NCBI RefSeq assembly: GCF_000308755.1
Contig: NZ_BAGF01000069.1
Coordinates: 1-64,000 of the forward strand
Length of the DNA stretch: 64,000 nucleotides
Direction: 5' to 3'
DNA from: Nocardia pneumoniae NBRC 100136
Lineage (GTDB): Bacteria; Actinomycetota; Actinomycetes; Mycobacteriales; Mycobacteriaceae
In this document: positions 1 through 8,081 of the stretch, in pieces
How the letters are laid out: each line of letters starts with the position of its first letter
How positions within the stretch are numbered: position 1 is the first letter of the stretch
Translations under genes and position numbers: made by a program
Notes under the pieces: generated by a model
What the model was told of the DNA's origin: nothing
The model's database searches: none
The model's input: the letters and a program-made list of their open reading frames with translations, nothing else

Positions 1-1
1 A

Positions 2-415
2 CCGGGGCAGCTACCCGGTGCGGGCGATCCGGGCGCTGCCCGCTCGGGCGATCCGGGCGCGGCCGCGAGCGCCGGGCAACCGGCGGGTGATCCGCAGGCC
101 GCGGGGTGTATCCCGGCCGGTGTCGGTACCGGCAGCCCTGCCCCCGGCGTACCCGGACCCGGCAGCACGCCGGGCGTTCCCGGACCCGGCAGCACGCCGG
201 GTGCGCCCACACCTGCCGCGCCGGGCACCCCCGGCTCCGAGGCTGCGCCCGGCGGCAATCCTGCGACCGCCACCAGCCCGGAACCGGACCCGGGCACCGA
301 GCCTCAGCCCGAACCGGCCACCGAACCCGCACCCGCACCCGCCCCTCCGCCCGGCATCACCCTGCCCTTCGGCATCGTCATCCCCCTCCCCGGACCACCC
401 GCGCCTCAACAGTGA
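2..415 (+). CDS. C-terminal part of a Pro/Gly/Ala-rich protein (5' end outside window)
   Basis: Reading frame 2 is open from the window edge to TGA at 413-415 with no start codon needed, so this is taken as a gene entering from the left. The visible 137 residues are low complexity. They start with Gly-Asp-Pro-Gly type repeats, then two copies of PGPGSTPG, then a Pro/Glu/Thr/Ala stretch, and end in a short hydrophobic tail (ITLPFGIVIPLPGPP). Such tails suit a wall-spanning or secreted linker, but no domain is visible and I do not assign a function. The last ~50 bp including the stop recur twice downstream (see the repeat at 368-825). Overlapping long frames on both strands look like G+C-driven shadows. 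Confidence 0.5.
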   Translation, partial: PGQLPGAGDPGAARSGDPGAAASAGQPAGDPQAAGCIPAGVGTGSPAPGVPGPGSTPGVPGPGSTPGAPTPAAPGTPGSEAAPGGNPATATSPEPDPGTEPQPEPATEPAPAPAPPPGITLPFGIVIPLPGPPAPQQ

Positions 416-825
416 CTCAACCTTCGGGTGCGCTGCCGGGCCGCTGACGTCGGCCGAAACTATGGCGGGCACCGGGCCACTGCCCGGACGGTTACCCGGC
501 CGATCCGGAGGCTGGCTGCCACCCTGCGGGTCCAAGTGCCGGGACCGGCGAGAAACCCACGGCTGGATTTTCGGCATCGTCATCCTCCTCCCGACATCGC
601 CCGTGCCCGATCGTGATTCGAACCTTCGGGTGCGCTGCCGGGCCGCTGGCCTCGGCCGAACCCTACGCCGGGGCGCCCGGTCGGCTACCCGGCCCGGTCG
701 ACCGGAAGCTGCCTGCCGCCCTGGTGATCCGAGCGCAGGGACCGGCGAGCAACCGCTGGCCATTTCGCATCGTCATCCCCCGGCTGGGCCGCCGGTTCCT
801 CAACAGTGATTCAAACCTGCTATGA
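368..825 (+). repeat. Decayed tandem repeat (~200 bp period) derived from the 3' end of the preceding gene
   Basis: A block starting TTCGGCATCGTCATCC occurs at 368, 570 and 764 (the third lacks one G), and each is followed about 50 bp later by an AACCTTCGGGTG-like block (419, 621, degraded at 814). Positions 419-620 and 621-813 align along most of their length, giving periods of 202 and 193-194 bp. The first block contains the last codons and stop of the Pro-rich gene; copies two and three are not open in the matching frame. The interval 416-921 therefore holds decayed repeats and no convincing gene. Confidence 0.7.
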
Positions 826-921
826 GATCACGAAGCAGTAACAAAAAGGTCTCGGGTGCGGTAATCTTCCCTTCGTCCATAACGAAGGGCTCACAGCGAG
901 CCATGGGAGGGTCACCACACC

Positions 922-1785
922 GTGGGGCGTCACCGAAAACAGCCGCCTGCCACTGTCAGGCGGAGCTCCGTTATCGCATTGACCGGACTGGTTCCCGCTG
1001 GGCTCGTCACCGTCACGTCCGCTTCCGATGTCGGTGACGCCGCGCCCCTCGCGGTCGCCGTCCAGACACCGGAAGGCGATCAGGACGCGCACGGCGCGCG
1101 ACCGCAGACCGCGGAGCCCCTGGCCGCCGCCGAATTCGTCGCCCACGCTATGGCGAAGCGCGCGCCTACCGCGGCGCCGATAGTGAAAACCGTTGCGCTC
1201 CCGAGTGATCGGCAACGCGCCACACTGCCCGCAGGGCCGATGGGCATTCCCGGTGTCGCCGTCGCGGCATACCAGAACGCGGAACGTGTTCTGGCCGCGG
1301 AGAATCCGGTGTGCGGTATGCCGTGGTCGCTGCTGGCCGGTATCGGCCGGGTCGAGTCCACCCACGCGTTCGGCGGCAAGGCCGATGCCGACGGCAATCC
1401 GCTGAGCCCGGTCTACGGCCCGGTGCTCGACGGTTCGCTGGCGGGTAACCAAGTGATCGGGGACTCGGACGACGGCGCGCTGGACGGCCTGGCCGGTTAC
1501 GACCGCGCGATCGGCCCGATGCAGTTCCTGCCGCAGACCTGGAAGCGCTACGCGGCCGACGGCAACGGCGACGGCATCGCCGATCCGCAGAACCTCTACG
1601 ACGCCGCGCTGACCGCGGGGCGATACCTGTGTGACGGCGGTTTGAACATGCGCGATCCGGCTCAGCGGACCAAGGCGATCCTGCGCTACAACCACTCCAT
1701 GGCCTACGTCGCGAAGGTCATGTCCTTCGCGACCTCCTACAGCACGGAAGCCGCACCACGGGCCGGAGAAGTGCCCAAAGTTTGA
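922..1785 (+). CDS. Secreted lytic murein transglycosylase (MltB/SLT-type)
   Basis: 287 residues from GTG. A basic N-terminus and a hydrophobic stretch (about residues 17-35) suggest export or a membrane anchor. The catalytic domain starts near residue 105 (GIPGVAVAAYQNAERVL), followed by CGMPWSLLAGIGRVEST with the probable general acid Glu145, then GPMQFLPQTWKRYAADGNGDG and YNHSMAYVAKV near the end. These are the landmarks of soluble lytic transglycosylases, which cleave the MurNAc-GlcNAc bond of peptidoglycan to form 1,6-anhydroMurNAc. A GGGAGGG ribosome-binding site lies upstream of the GTG. It sits before mrp, as its likely homolog (Rv1230c, from memory) sits beside mrp in M. tuberculosis. 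The substrate class is well supported; the cellular role is inferred. Confidence 0.85.
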   Translation: MGRHRKQPPATVRRSSVIALTGLVPAGLVTVTSASDVGDAAPLAVAVQTPEGDQDAHGARPQTAEPLAAAEFVAHAMAKRAPTAAPIVKTVALPSDRQRATLPAGPMGIPGVAVAAYQNAERVLAAENPVCGMPWSLLAGIGRVESTHAFGGKADADGNPLSPVYGPVLDGSLAGNQVIGDSDDGALDGLAGYDRAIGPMQFLPQTWKRYAADGNGDGIADPQNLYDAALTAGRYLCDGGLNMRDPAQRTKAILRYNHSMAYVAKVMSFATSYSTEAAPRAGEVPKV

Positions 1786-1791
1786 CACGCC

Positions 1792-1797
1792 TAAAAT
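1792..1797 (+). promoter_or_regulatory. Leaderless-type -10 (TAAAAT) for mrp
   Basis: TAAAAT ends 7 nt before the mrp ATG at 1805 and no Shine-Dalgarno sequence is present, so transcription probably starts at or next to the start codon. Inferred from spacing only. Confidence 0.55.
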
Positions 1798-1804
1798 TCC
1801 TGCC

Positions 1805-2941
1805 ATGCCAGTCGTTACGGAATCGGATGTGCGGGGTGCCCTCGCGAAGGTCGACGACCCGGAGATCCGCAAACCGATCACCGAGCTGGGCATGGTGAAA
1901 AGCGTCGTGATCGGCGCCGACAGCGACGTCCACGTGGAGATCTATCTGACGACGGCGGGCTGCCCGCTGCGCACCGAGATCACGCAGCGGGTCAGCAAGG
2001 CCATCGCCGACGTGCCCGGTGTCGGCGCGGTGACCGTCGACCTCGACGTGATGAGCGACGAGCAGCGCACCGCGCTGCGCAAACAGCTGCGCGGCGACTC
2101 GGCCGACCCGGTCATCCCGTTCGCCCAGCCCGGCTCGCTGACCCGCGTGTACGCGGTCGCTTCCGGCAAGGGCGGGGTCGGGAAATCCAGCGTCACGGTG
2201 AACCTGGCCGCCGCCATGGCCGCGCGCGGCTTGTCGGTCGGCGTGCTGGACGCGGACATCTACGGCCACTCCATCCCGCGCATGCTCGGCACCGACGCCA
2301 GGCCGACGCAGGTCGAGCGGATGATCATGCCGCCGGTCGCGCACGACGTGAAGATGATCTCGATCGCGCAGTTCACCCAGGGCAACACGCCCGTGGTGTG
2401 GCGCGGCCCGATGCTGCACCGGGCGTTGCAGCAGTTCCTCGCCGACGTGTTCTGGGGCGACCTGGACATCCTGCTGCTCGACCTGCCGCCGGGCACCGGC
2501 GACGTCGCCATCTCCATCGCGCAGCTGATCCCCGGCGCGGAGATCCTGGTCGTCACCACCCCGCAGCCCGCCGCCGCGGAGGTGGCCGAGCGGGCGGGCG
2601 CGATCGCCTTGCAGACCCGCCAGCGCATCGCGGGCGTGGTGGAGAACATGTCCTGGCTGGATCTGCCGGACGGCACCAGGATGGACCTGTACGGCTCCGG
2701 CGGCGGCCAAGCGGTCGCCGACCGCCTGACCCGCGCGGTCGGCGCCACCGTCCCGCTGCTCGGCCAGATCCCGATCGAACAGGCGCTGCGCGAAGCGGGC
2801 GACGAAGGCACCCCCATCGTGCTGCGCGACCCGGAGAACCCGGCCGCCAAGGCGCTGCTCGAGGTCGCCGACAAACTCGCCGTCCGCCGCCGCGGCCTGG
2901 CGGGCATGTCGCTCGGCATCGACACCACCCGCCACCTGTAG
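1805..2941 (+). CDS. mrp: Mrp/ApbC-family P-loop ATPase (Fe-S cluster carrier type)
   Basis: 378 residues. Residues ~5-85 form the MIP18/DUF59-like domain (DPEIRKPITELGM, TAGCPL with Cys53). The ParA/MinD-like ATPase follows, with the deviant Walker A GKGGVGKSS at 121-129, then LDADIYGHSIPRMLG and LLLDLPPGTGDVAISI. Mrp/ApbC proteins bind and transfer Fe-S clusters in the cytosol. The C-terminal CxxC pair that binds the bridging cluster in enterobacterial ApbC is not visible; the matching region reads VVENMSWLDLPDGTRMDLYG. From memory the mycobacterial homolog also lacks it, so a different cluster-binding mode is likely. The start is the first ATG and fits a leaderless transcript. Confidence 0.9.
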   Translation: MPVVTESDVRGALAKVDDPEIRKPITELGMVKSVVIGADSDVHVEIYLTTAGCPLRTEITQRVSKAIADVPGVGAVTVDLDVMSDEQRTALRKQLRGDSADPVIPFAQPGSLTRVYAVASGKGGVGKSSVTVNLAAAMAARGLSVGVLDADIYGHSIPRMLGTDARPTQVERMIMPPVAHDVKMISIAQFTQGNTPVVWRGPMLHRALQQFLADVFWGDLDILLLDLPPGTGDVAISIAQLIPGAEILVVTTPQPAAAEVAERAGAIALQTRQRIAGVVENMSWLDLPDGTRMDLYGSGGGQAVADRLTRAVGATVPLLGQIPIEQALREAGDEGTPIVLRDPENPAAKALLEVADKLAVRRRGLAGMSLGIDTTRHL

Positions 2942-2979
2942 CGAGACCGAGCACTGCCCGTTCGCGGCCCGGCTGCAAA

Positions 2980-2985
2980 TAGGAT
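2980..2985 (+). promoter_or_regulatory. Leaderless-type -10 (TAGGAT) for the DivIVA-like gene
   Basis: TAGGAT ends 6 nt before ATG 2992 and there is no ribosome-binding site between them. Confidence 0.5.
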
Positions 2986-2991
2986 CACACC

Positions 2992-3312
2992 ATGCTCACC
3001 ATGCTGCTGTACGTGCTGATCGTCGGCTTGGTCGCCGCGGTGCTGTTCCTGCTCGCCAGTGCGGTGTTCGGGCGGTCGGAGGAGCTGGGACCGCTGCCGG
3101 AGGGGACCACCGCCACGGTGCTGCCCGTCGAGGGGATCACCGGGGCCGACGTGCGGGCGCTACGCTTCCAGCAGGTGCTGCGGGGGTACAAGGCCGGTGA
3201 GGTGGATTGGGCGCTGGCCAGGCTGGCCGCCCGGATCGACGAGTTGCAGCATCAGCTGGCCGAGGCGCAGGCCGCGCGGTGGCAGACGCCGATCGCGCCG
3301 GAGTCGAAATGA
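2992..3312 (+). CDS. Small membrane protein with DivIVA-like segment (Rv1209-like)
   Basis: 106 residues. One transmembrane helix covers residues ~3-25 (LLYVLIVGLVAAVLFLLASAVF). A cytosolic part follows with ITGADVRALRFQQVLRGYKAGEVDWALARLAARIDELQHQLAEAQ. The RFQ-LRGYK-EVD pattern and the heptad-like continuation match the short DivIVA-type N-terminal motif of actinobacterial polar and divisome proteins. Its stop overlaps the start of tag (ATGA), so the two are probably translated together. From memory the same pair occurs as Rv1209-Rv1210. A role near the membrane at poles or septa is inferred from the DivIVA motif alone. Confidence 0.75.
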   Translation: MLTMLLYVLIVGLVAAVLFLLASAVFGRSEELGPLPEGTTATVLPVEGITGADVRALRFQQVLRGYKAGEVDWALARLAARIDELQHQLAEAQAARWQTPIAPESK

Positions 3313-3887
3313 CCGCGCCTGTCGACGACGGCCTGGTTCGCTGCGCGTGGCCGCTGGAGACCCAGCTCTACCGGGACTATCACGACTACGAGTGGGGCAC
3401 GCCGCTGCACGGCGACGACGCGCTGTTCGAGCGGCTGTGCCTGGAGGCGTTCCAGTCCGGCCTGTCCTGGCTGACCATCCTGCGCAAGCGCCCGGCCTTC
3501 CGTGCGGCGTTCGCCGGATTCTCGATCGAGCGCGTCGCGGAGTTCGGTGCCGCCGACGTCGCCCGGCTGATGGCCGACGCGGGCATCGTCCGCAACCGGC
3601 TCAAGATCGAAGCGGCCATCGCCAACGCCAGGGTCGCGCGGCGCCTGGACATCGGCTTGGACGAGTTGCTCTGGTCGTTCGCCCCGCCGCCGCGCCCGCG
3701 TCCGCGCACCGGCGCCGACGTGCCCGCGACCACGCCCGAATCCGTAGCCATGGCAAAAGAATTGAAACGGCGCGGGTTCCGCTTCGTCGGCCCGACCACC
3801 GCGTACGCGCTGATGCAGGCGACCGGAATGGTCGATGATCACCTGGCCGACTGCTGGGTGGGCAGCGGGGTGTCCGGCACCGGCTGA
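3309..3887 (+). CDS. tag: DNA-3-methyladenine glycosylase I
   Basis: 192 residues from ATG 3309, which overlaps the upstream stop. An in-frame upstream extension exists but lies inside the previous gene. Tag proteins remove 3-methyladenine from alkylated DNA in base-excision repair. The four zinc ligands typical of the family are visible: Cys in RCAWP, His in YHDYEWG, and His plus Cys in DDHLADCW near the end. The family segment FQSGLSWLTILRKRPAFRAAF and RNRLKIEA are also present. Length matches the family. It probably shares an operon with the DivIVA-like gene. Confidence 0.92.
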   Translation: MTAPVDDGLVRCAWPLETQLYRDYHDYEWGTPLHGDDALFERLCLEAFQSGLSWLTILRKRPAFRAAFAGFSIERVAEFGAADVARLMADAGIVRNRLKIEAAIANARVARRLDIGLDELLWSFAPPPRPRPRTGADVPATTPESVAMAKELKRRGFRFVGPTTAYALMQATGMVDDHLADCWVGSGVSGTG

Positions 3888-3899
3888 CCGGTCAGTTTT
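3879..3899 (+). terminator. Weak hairpin plus T-run at the tag stop codon
   Basis: ACCGG-CTGA-CCGGT forms a 5-bp stem across the tag stop and is followed within 4 nt by TTTT. The stem is short, so termination here is tentative. Confidence 0.3.
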
Positions 3900-4043
3900 C
3901 GAACTCAGCTATCCGTCCACATCCGCGATAGGGAAGAATGGGACGGGTGTAGCTCGCCAAACGCCGGCGGGCTCGCTGGTTGGTGACAACTGGAGTTCCA
4001 AGAAAGTGCGCAGCAGACCGCGCAGATCTGGAGGGAGCAGAGG

Positions 4044-4211
4044 ATGGCGGCCATGAAGCCCCGCACCGGGGACGGTCCCCTCGAGGCAACCAAAGAAGGG
4101 CGTGGAATCGTTATGCGGGTTCCACTCGAGGGTGGCGGGCGTCTGGTCGTCGAACTCACGCCGGACGAGGCGGCGGCGCTCGGAGACGAACTGAAGAGCG
4201 TCACCAGCTGA
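4044..4211 (+). CDS. DUF3117 protein (Rv1211-like), 55 residues
   Basis: A short frame from ATG 4044 preceded by GGAGGGAGCAGAGG. The product begins MAAMKPRTGDGPLEATKEGR and continues with GIVMRVPLEGGGRLVVELTPDEAAALGDEL, which I recognise as the actinobacterial DUF3117 family (Rv1211 in M. tuberculosis, also between tag and glgA). The strand-turn-strand plus helix layout suggests a compact cytosolic fold. Function is unknown. The RNA methyltransferase gene starts directly after its stop codon, so the two are probably co-translated. Confidence 0.9.
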   Translation: MAAMKPRTGDGPLEATKEGRGIVMRVPLEGGGRLVVELTPDEAAALGDELKSVTS

Positions 4212-5087
4212 GTGGCCCAGGCTGAGCACTCGGCTCTCGCCGTTGCCGCCGGTCTCCTGGCCTGCCCGGAATGTGTGCGGGCGCACCGGAACGTTCCGGC
4301 GCTCGCCCTCGAACCGCGGGACCGGGCGCTGCGTTGTGCGCGCGGGCACAGCTTCGACGTCGCCAGACAGGGGTATGTCAGTCTCCTGACCGGCGCGTCG
4401 ACCAAGATGACCGGTGACACCGCGGCCATGCTCGACGCGCGCGCCGCCTTCCAAACGGGGGGATACTTCGCGCCGATCGCCGACGCGGTGACGCGTGCCG
4501 TCACGGCGCGACGGAAGGACGGCGCGGTGCTGGAAGTCGGCGCGGGCACGGGCTACTACCTCGCTCAGGTGCTCGACGCCGCTCCCCCGGCCGTCGGCAT
4601 CGCGCTGGACGTGGCCAAACCGGCCGTCCGGCGGTGCTCTCGCGCCCATCCGCGCGCCGCGGCGGTGCTGGCCGACGCCTGGCTCGGGTTGCCGATTCGC
4701 GACGGCGCGCTCGACAGCGTGCTGTCGGTGTTCGCGCCGCGCAATCCCGGTGAGGTCGCCCGAGTGCTCGCCGAGGACGGCCGCTTCGTCGTCGCCACAC
4801 CCACCGAACGCCACCTCGGCGAGTTGGTCGGTCCGCTGGATATGGTGCGCGTCGACCCGGACAAGAACCGCAGGCTCGACGCCGCGATGGAGGGATATTT
4901 CGAGCCCGTCGAACAGACTCTGGTCGAGTATTCGATGAAGCTGCCCAGAGCCGACGTCGCGAACGTCGTCGGCATGGGACCGTCCGCGCATCACGCGGTC
5001 GCCGACGACGCGCGTCTGGCGCGGTTGCCGGAGAGCATCGAGGTCACCGCGTCGGTGGTCGTCGGCGCCTACCGCCCGGCGGCCTGA
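4212..5087 (+). CDS. RlmA-family rRNA (guanine-N1) methyltransferase-like protein
   Basis: 291 residues from GTG immediately after the preceding TGA. An N-terminal zinc ribbon is visible (ACPEC at ~18-22 and LRCARGHSFD at ~41-50), followed by ARQGYVSLLTGASTKMTGDTAAMLDAR, the signature of RlmA/TlrB proteins that methylate N1 of G745/G748 in 23S rRNA. The Rossmann SAM-binding motif is VLEVGAGTGYYL, with a second motif at IALDVAKPAVRR. TlrB-type members give macrolide resistance, but sequence alone does not say whether this one does; a housekeeping rRNA or general RNA methyltransferase is equally likely. Confidence 0.8.
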   Translation: MAQAEHSALAVAAGLLACPECVRAHRNVPALALEPRDRALRCARGHSFDVARQGYVSLLTGASTKMTGDTAAMLDARAAFQTGGYFAPIADAVTRAVTARRKDGAVLEVGAGTGYYLAQVLDAAPPAVGIALDVAKPAVRRCSRAHPRAAAVLADAWLGLPIRDGALDSVLSVFAPRNPGEVARVLAEDGRFVVATPTERHLGELVGPLDMVRVDPDKNRRLDAAMEGYFEPVEQTLVEYSMKLPRADVANVVGMGPSAHHAVADDARLARLPESIEVTASVVVGAYRPAA

Positions 5088-5102
5088 CGGCTCGGCGGTG
5101 CC

Positions 5103-6329
5103 TCAACCCTTGCGGACCTTGTCGTAGACGTCGACCGTCCGCGCCGCGATCCGCGACCAGTCGAACTCGGAGACGGCTCGTGCGCGGCCCGCGGCGCCGA
5201 ACTCGGCGGCCAGCGCCGGGTCACCCGCGACTTCGTTCACCGCGGCGGCCAGCGCGTGCTCGTAGTCCTCGGCGGCGCCCGCGTCATAGTGCACCAGTCG
5301 GCCGTTGCGGCCGTCGGCCACCACTTCGGGGATGCCGCCGACGTCGGAGGCGACCACCGCCGTCGCGCAGGCCATCGCCTCCAGGTTCACGATGCCCAGC
5401 GGTTCATAGACCGACGGACACACGAACACCGACGCGGCGGCCAGGATCTGCCGGATCTGCTCGGTCGGCAGCATCTCGCGTACCCAGAACACGGTGCCGC
5501 GCCGTCGCTGCAACTCCCGCACCGCCGCGGTGGTCTCCGCGGCGAGTTCGGGGGTGTCCGGGGCGCCCGCGCACAGCACGAGCTGGATGTCGGGATCGAA
5601 GTCGCGGGCGGCGGCCAGCAGATGTCCCACGCCCTTCTGCCGGGTGATACGACCGACGAACGCCACGATCGGCCGGTCGGTGCGCACGCCCAACTGCGCG
5701 AGCACCGACGGCGCGTCCTCGGACGGCGGGCCGGGATGCCAGACGCCCCCGTCGATGCCGTTGTGCACCACATGCACCCGGTCCGGGTCGACGGACGGGT
5801 ATGCGTCCAGCACGTCGCGGCGCATGCCCTCGCTGACCGCGATGATCGCGTCGGCGTGCTCGACCGCGTTGCGCTCCGACCACGACGAGATCCGGTAGCC
5901 GCCGCCGAGCTGCTCGGCCTTCCACGGCCTGCGCGGTTCCAACGAATGCGCGGTCAGCACGTGCGGGACGCCGTAGAGGGTGCCGGCCAGGTGCCCAGCC
6001 AGGCCGGTGTACCAGGTGTGCGAATGCACCACATCCACCTCGCCGACCGCGTCGGCCATCCGCAGCTGCGTGGACATCATCTGCAGCGCGGCGTTGGCGG
6101 CGTAGAGCGACGGATCCGGTTGGTGCACCACGGCATCCGTGCGGTCGGCGCCCATGCAGTGCACGGTCACCTGGCACAGCTGACGCAGATGCGCCGTCAG
6201 CTGGGTGACGTGCACCCCGGCACCGCCGTACACCTCGGGTGGATACTCGCGGGTCAGCATCGCGACCCGAAGCCGGTCCCGCTCGCCGGAATCCACCGAC
6301 GCGCGTCCGCCATCCGTGCCGAAACTCAC
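5103..6329 (-). CDS. glgM: GT4 glycogen/maltose-1-phosphate synthase (GlgA/GlgM type)
   Basis: 408 residues from GTG 6329. The N-terminal donor-site motif is LTREYPPEVYGGAGVHVTQL; VHSHTWYTG and VLTAHSLEPRRPWK follow, and the C-terminal half carries FVGRITRQKG and the E-x7-E-like VYEPLGIVNLEAMACATAVVASDVGG of GT4 enzymes. From established work the mycobacterial homolog Rv1212c uses ADP-glucose and glucose-1-phosphate to make alpha-maltose-1-phosphate, the donor for GlgE; older annotations call it glycogen synthase glgA. It is divergent from glgC, which makes its ADP-glucose. A TAGTTT -10 lies 6 nt before the GTG, which supports this start over an internal one nearer LRVAMLTREY. Confidence 0.9.
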   Translation of the reverse strand: MSFGTDGGRASVDSGERDRLRVAMLTREYPPEVYGGAGVHVTQLTAHLRQLCQVTVHCMGADRTDAVVHQPDPSLYAANAALQMMSTQLRMADAVGEVDVVHSHTWYTGLAGHLAGTLYGVPHVLTAHSLEPRRPWKAEQLGGGYRISSWSERNAVEHADAIIAVSEGMRRDVLDAYPSVDPDRVHVVHNGIDGGVWHPGPPSEDAPSVLAQLGVRTDRPIVAFVGRITRQKGVGHLLAAARDFDPDIQLVLCAGAPDTPELAAETTAAVRELQRRRGTVFWVREMLPTEQIRQILAAASVFVCPSVYEPLGIVNLEAMACATAVVASDVGGIPEVVADGRNGRLVHYDAGAAEDYEHALAAAVNEVAGDPALAAEFGAAGRARAVSEFDWSRIAARTVDVYDKVRKG

Positions 6330-6335
6330 CGATTC

Positions 6336-6390
6336 AAACTAGACGTTCAACTGCTCGTGGGCCACTCACTACCGTTTTACCCGGTAGTTT
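6336..6390. promoter_or_regulatory. Divergent leaderless-type promoters for glgM and glgC
   Basis: On the minus strand TAGTTT (6336-6341) ends 6 nt before the glgM GTG. On the plus strand the identical hexamer TAGTTT (6385-6390) ends 7 nt before the glgC GTG. The 68-bp gap holds no ribosome-binding site for either gene. Shared hexamers and symmetric spacing suggest joint control of ADP-glucose synthesis and use. Confidence 0.6.
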
Positions 6391-6397
6391 GGCAGAT

Positions 6398-7612
6398 GTG
6401 AGGAGCCAGCCGCACGTACTAGGAATCGTGCTCGCCGGTGGCGAGGGCAAGCGACTCTTTCCACTCACGGCCGACCGCGCCAAGCCCGCCGTTCCGTTCG
6501 GTGGCGCCTACCGCCTCATCGACTTCGTGCTCAGCAATCTGGTCAACGCGGGCTTCCTGCGGCTGTGTGTGCTCACCCAGTACAAATCGCACTCTTTGGA
6601 CCGGCACATCTCGCAGACCTGGCGGCTGTCCGGCTTCGCGGGCGAGTACATCACCCCGGTGCCCGCGCAGCAGCGGCTCGGGCCGCGCTGGTATACCGGC
6701 AGCGCGGACGCGATCATGCAGTCGCTGAACCTGATCTACGACGAGGACCCGGACTACATCGTGGTGTTCGGCGCCGACCACGTGTACCGCATGGACCCGG
6801 AGCAGATGGTGCGCCACCACATCGATTCCGGCGCCGGTGTCACCGTGGCGGGCATCCGGGTGCCGCGCAGCCAGGCGAGCGCCTTCGGCTGCATCGACAG
6901 TGACGAGTCCGGCCGCATCACCCAGTTCCTGGAGAAGCCCCCGCATCCGCCGGGCACCCCGGACGACCCGAACGTCACGTTCGCGTCCATGGGCAACTAC
7001 GTCTTCACCACCAAGGTGCTGGTGGACTCGATCAAGGCGGACGCCGACAACGCGGACTCCGACCACGACATGGGCGGCGACATCATCCCGACCCTGGTGG
7101 CGGCGGGGCAGGCGGGCGTCTACGACTTCGCCGACAACGACGTGCCCGGCGCCACCGATCGCGACCGCGGCTACTGGCGTGACGTGGGCACCATCGACGC
7201 GTTCTACGACGCGCACATGGATCTGGTCTCGGTGCATCCGGTGTTCAACCTCTACAACCGGCACTGGCCGATCCGCGGCGCGGCCGAGAACCTGCCGCCG
7301 GCGAAGTTCGCCCAGGGCGGGCTGGCGCAGGAGTGCATCGTCGGCGCCGGCAGCATCCTGTCCGCCGCCACGGTGCGCAATTCGGTGCTCAGCGCCAACG
7401 TCATGGTCGACGACGGCGCCACCGTGGAAGGTTGCGTGCTCATGCCCGGCGTCCGGATCGGCCGCGGCGCGGTGGTGCGGCGCGCCATCCTGGACAAGAA
7501 CGTGGTGGTCGGCGAGGGCGAGATCATCGGCGTCGACCTGGCGCGCGACCGCGGCCGGTTCGCCGTCAGCAACGGCGGCGTGGTGACGGTCGGCAAAGGC
7601 GTCTGGGTCTAG
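6398..7612 (+). CDS. glgC: Glucose-1-phosphate adenylyltransferase (ADP-glucose pyrophosphorylase)
   Basis: 404 residues from GTG 6398, chosen because the product then begins RSQPHVLGIVLAGGEGKRL like known actinobacterial GlgC; longer in-frame starts would run through glgM regulatory DNA. Motifs: the nucleotidyltransferase loop LAGGEGKRLFPLTADRAKPAVPFGG, the substrate segment YITPVPAQQRLGPRWYTGSADAI, YIVVFGADHVYRMD with the catalytic Asp, FLEKP, and a C-terminal left-handed beta-helix (VVDDGA-VEG-VLMPGVRIGRGAVVRRAILDKNVVVG). It makes ADP-glucose from glucose-1-phosphate and ATP for alpha-glucan and maltose-1-phosphate synthesis. Its stop overlaps the convergent gene by 4 bp. Confidence 0.96.
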   Translation: MRSQPHVLGIVLAGGEGKRLFPLTADRAKPAVPFGGAYRLIDFVLSNLVNAGFLRLCVLTQYKSHSLDRHISQTWRLSGFAGEYITPVPAQQRLGPRWYTGSADAIMQSLNLIYDEDPDYIVVFGADHVYRMDPEQMVRHHIDSGAGVTVAGIRVPRSQASAFGCIDSDESGRITQFLEKPPHPPGTPDDPNVTFASMGNYVFTTKVLVDSIKADADNADSDHDMGGDIIPTLVAAGQAGVYDFADNDVPGATDRDRGYWRDVGTIDAFYDAHMDLVSVHPVFNLYNRHWPIRGAAENLPPAKFAQGGLAQECIVGAGSILSAATVRNSVLSANVMVDDGATVEGCVLMPGVRIGRGAVVRRAILDKNVVVGEGEIIGVDLARDRGRFAVSNGGVVTVGKGVWV

Positions 7613-7833
7613 GGCCCGCCCGGCTCGGGGGCCGGGGATCCGATGCAGAAGGGCGCACAGGGCCCCGGCGTGCGCGGGACGGTCGTCTTCGAGGCGTCGC
7701 CGAAATCAGCGGTGCTGACCAAATAGACCGCCAGCACGGCGAACAACAGCACCGCGGCGAAGGCCACCATCGTCCGGCCCCAGTGGATCGGACGTGGGCG
7801 ACGCTCGTCCTCGTCCCACAGGAACATCATCAC
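7609..7833 (-). CDS. Small single-helix membrane protein with C-terminal CxPFC motif (copy 1)
   Basis: 74 residues: a charged N-terminus (MMMFLWDEDERRPRP), one transmembrane helix (~residues 19-41, MVAFAAVLLFAVLAVYLVS), then an extracytoplasmic tail with TADFGDASKTT and GPCAPFCIG. Two cysteines close to the end could form a disulfide or bind a ligand outside the cell. The gene at 8082-8315 is a paralog with the same layout and a matching GPCEPFC. I know no function for the family. It converges with glgC with a 4-bp overlap. Confidence 0.65.
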   Translation of the reverse strand: MMMFLWDEDERRPRPIHWGRTMVAFAAVLLFAVLAVYLVSTADFGDASKTTVPRTPGPCAPFCIGSPAPEPGGP

Positions 7834-8081
7834 GGCACCGCACCCCTCTTCCGGCCCACTCAGACCATGACCCCACCAGTATCCTGCTCACCCGCGCTCT
7901 GCTGAAGCATGCGCCGAACCGTGGTCGTACGGAGGCGGATTCGCGAACTCGCTCGGCTTGGCAGGCAATTCATCCGCACTACGCCACGGCGATCAGAACC
8001 GAGCAAGTCTGGAAAATGCTCTATGGCAAGGACATACGAGTGGGCGCCGACCGCGGAGAAAATCGGCTCGGCGCCTGACGA

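Noticed and set aside
11..809. Long open frames on both strands at the left edge (11-763 minus, 18-809 plus)
   Set aside because: Arg/Pro-rich products with no domain; they overlap the frame-2 gene end and run through decayed repeats. Typical G+C shadows.
820..2935. Minus-strand frames of 350-400 codons opposite the transglycosylase and mrp genes
   Set aside because: Antisense to clearly identified genes, Arg/His/Gly-rich, no motifs.
4212..5087. Calling the methyltransferase a macrolide-resistance gene (tlrB-like)
   Set aside because: Housekeeping RlmA enzymes share the same motifs; context (tag, DUF3117, glgM) is not a resistance cluster.
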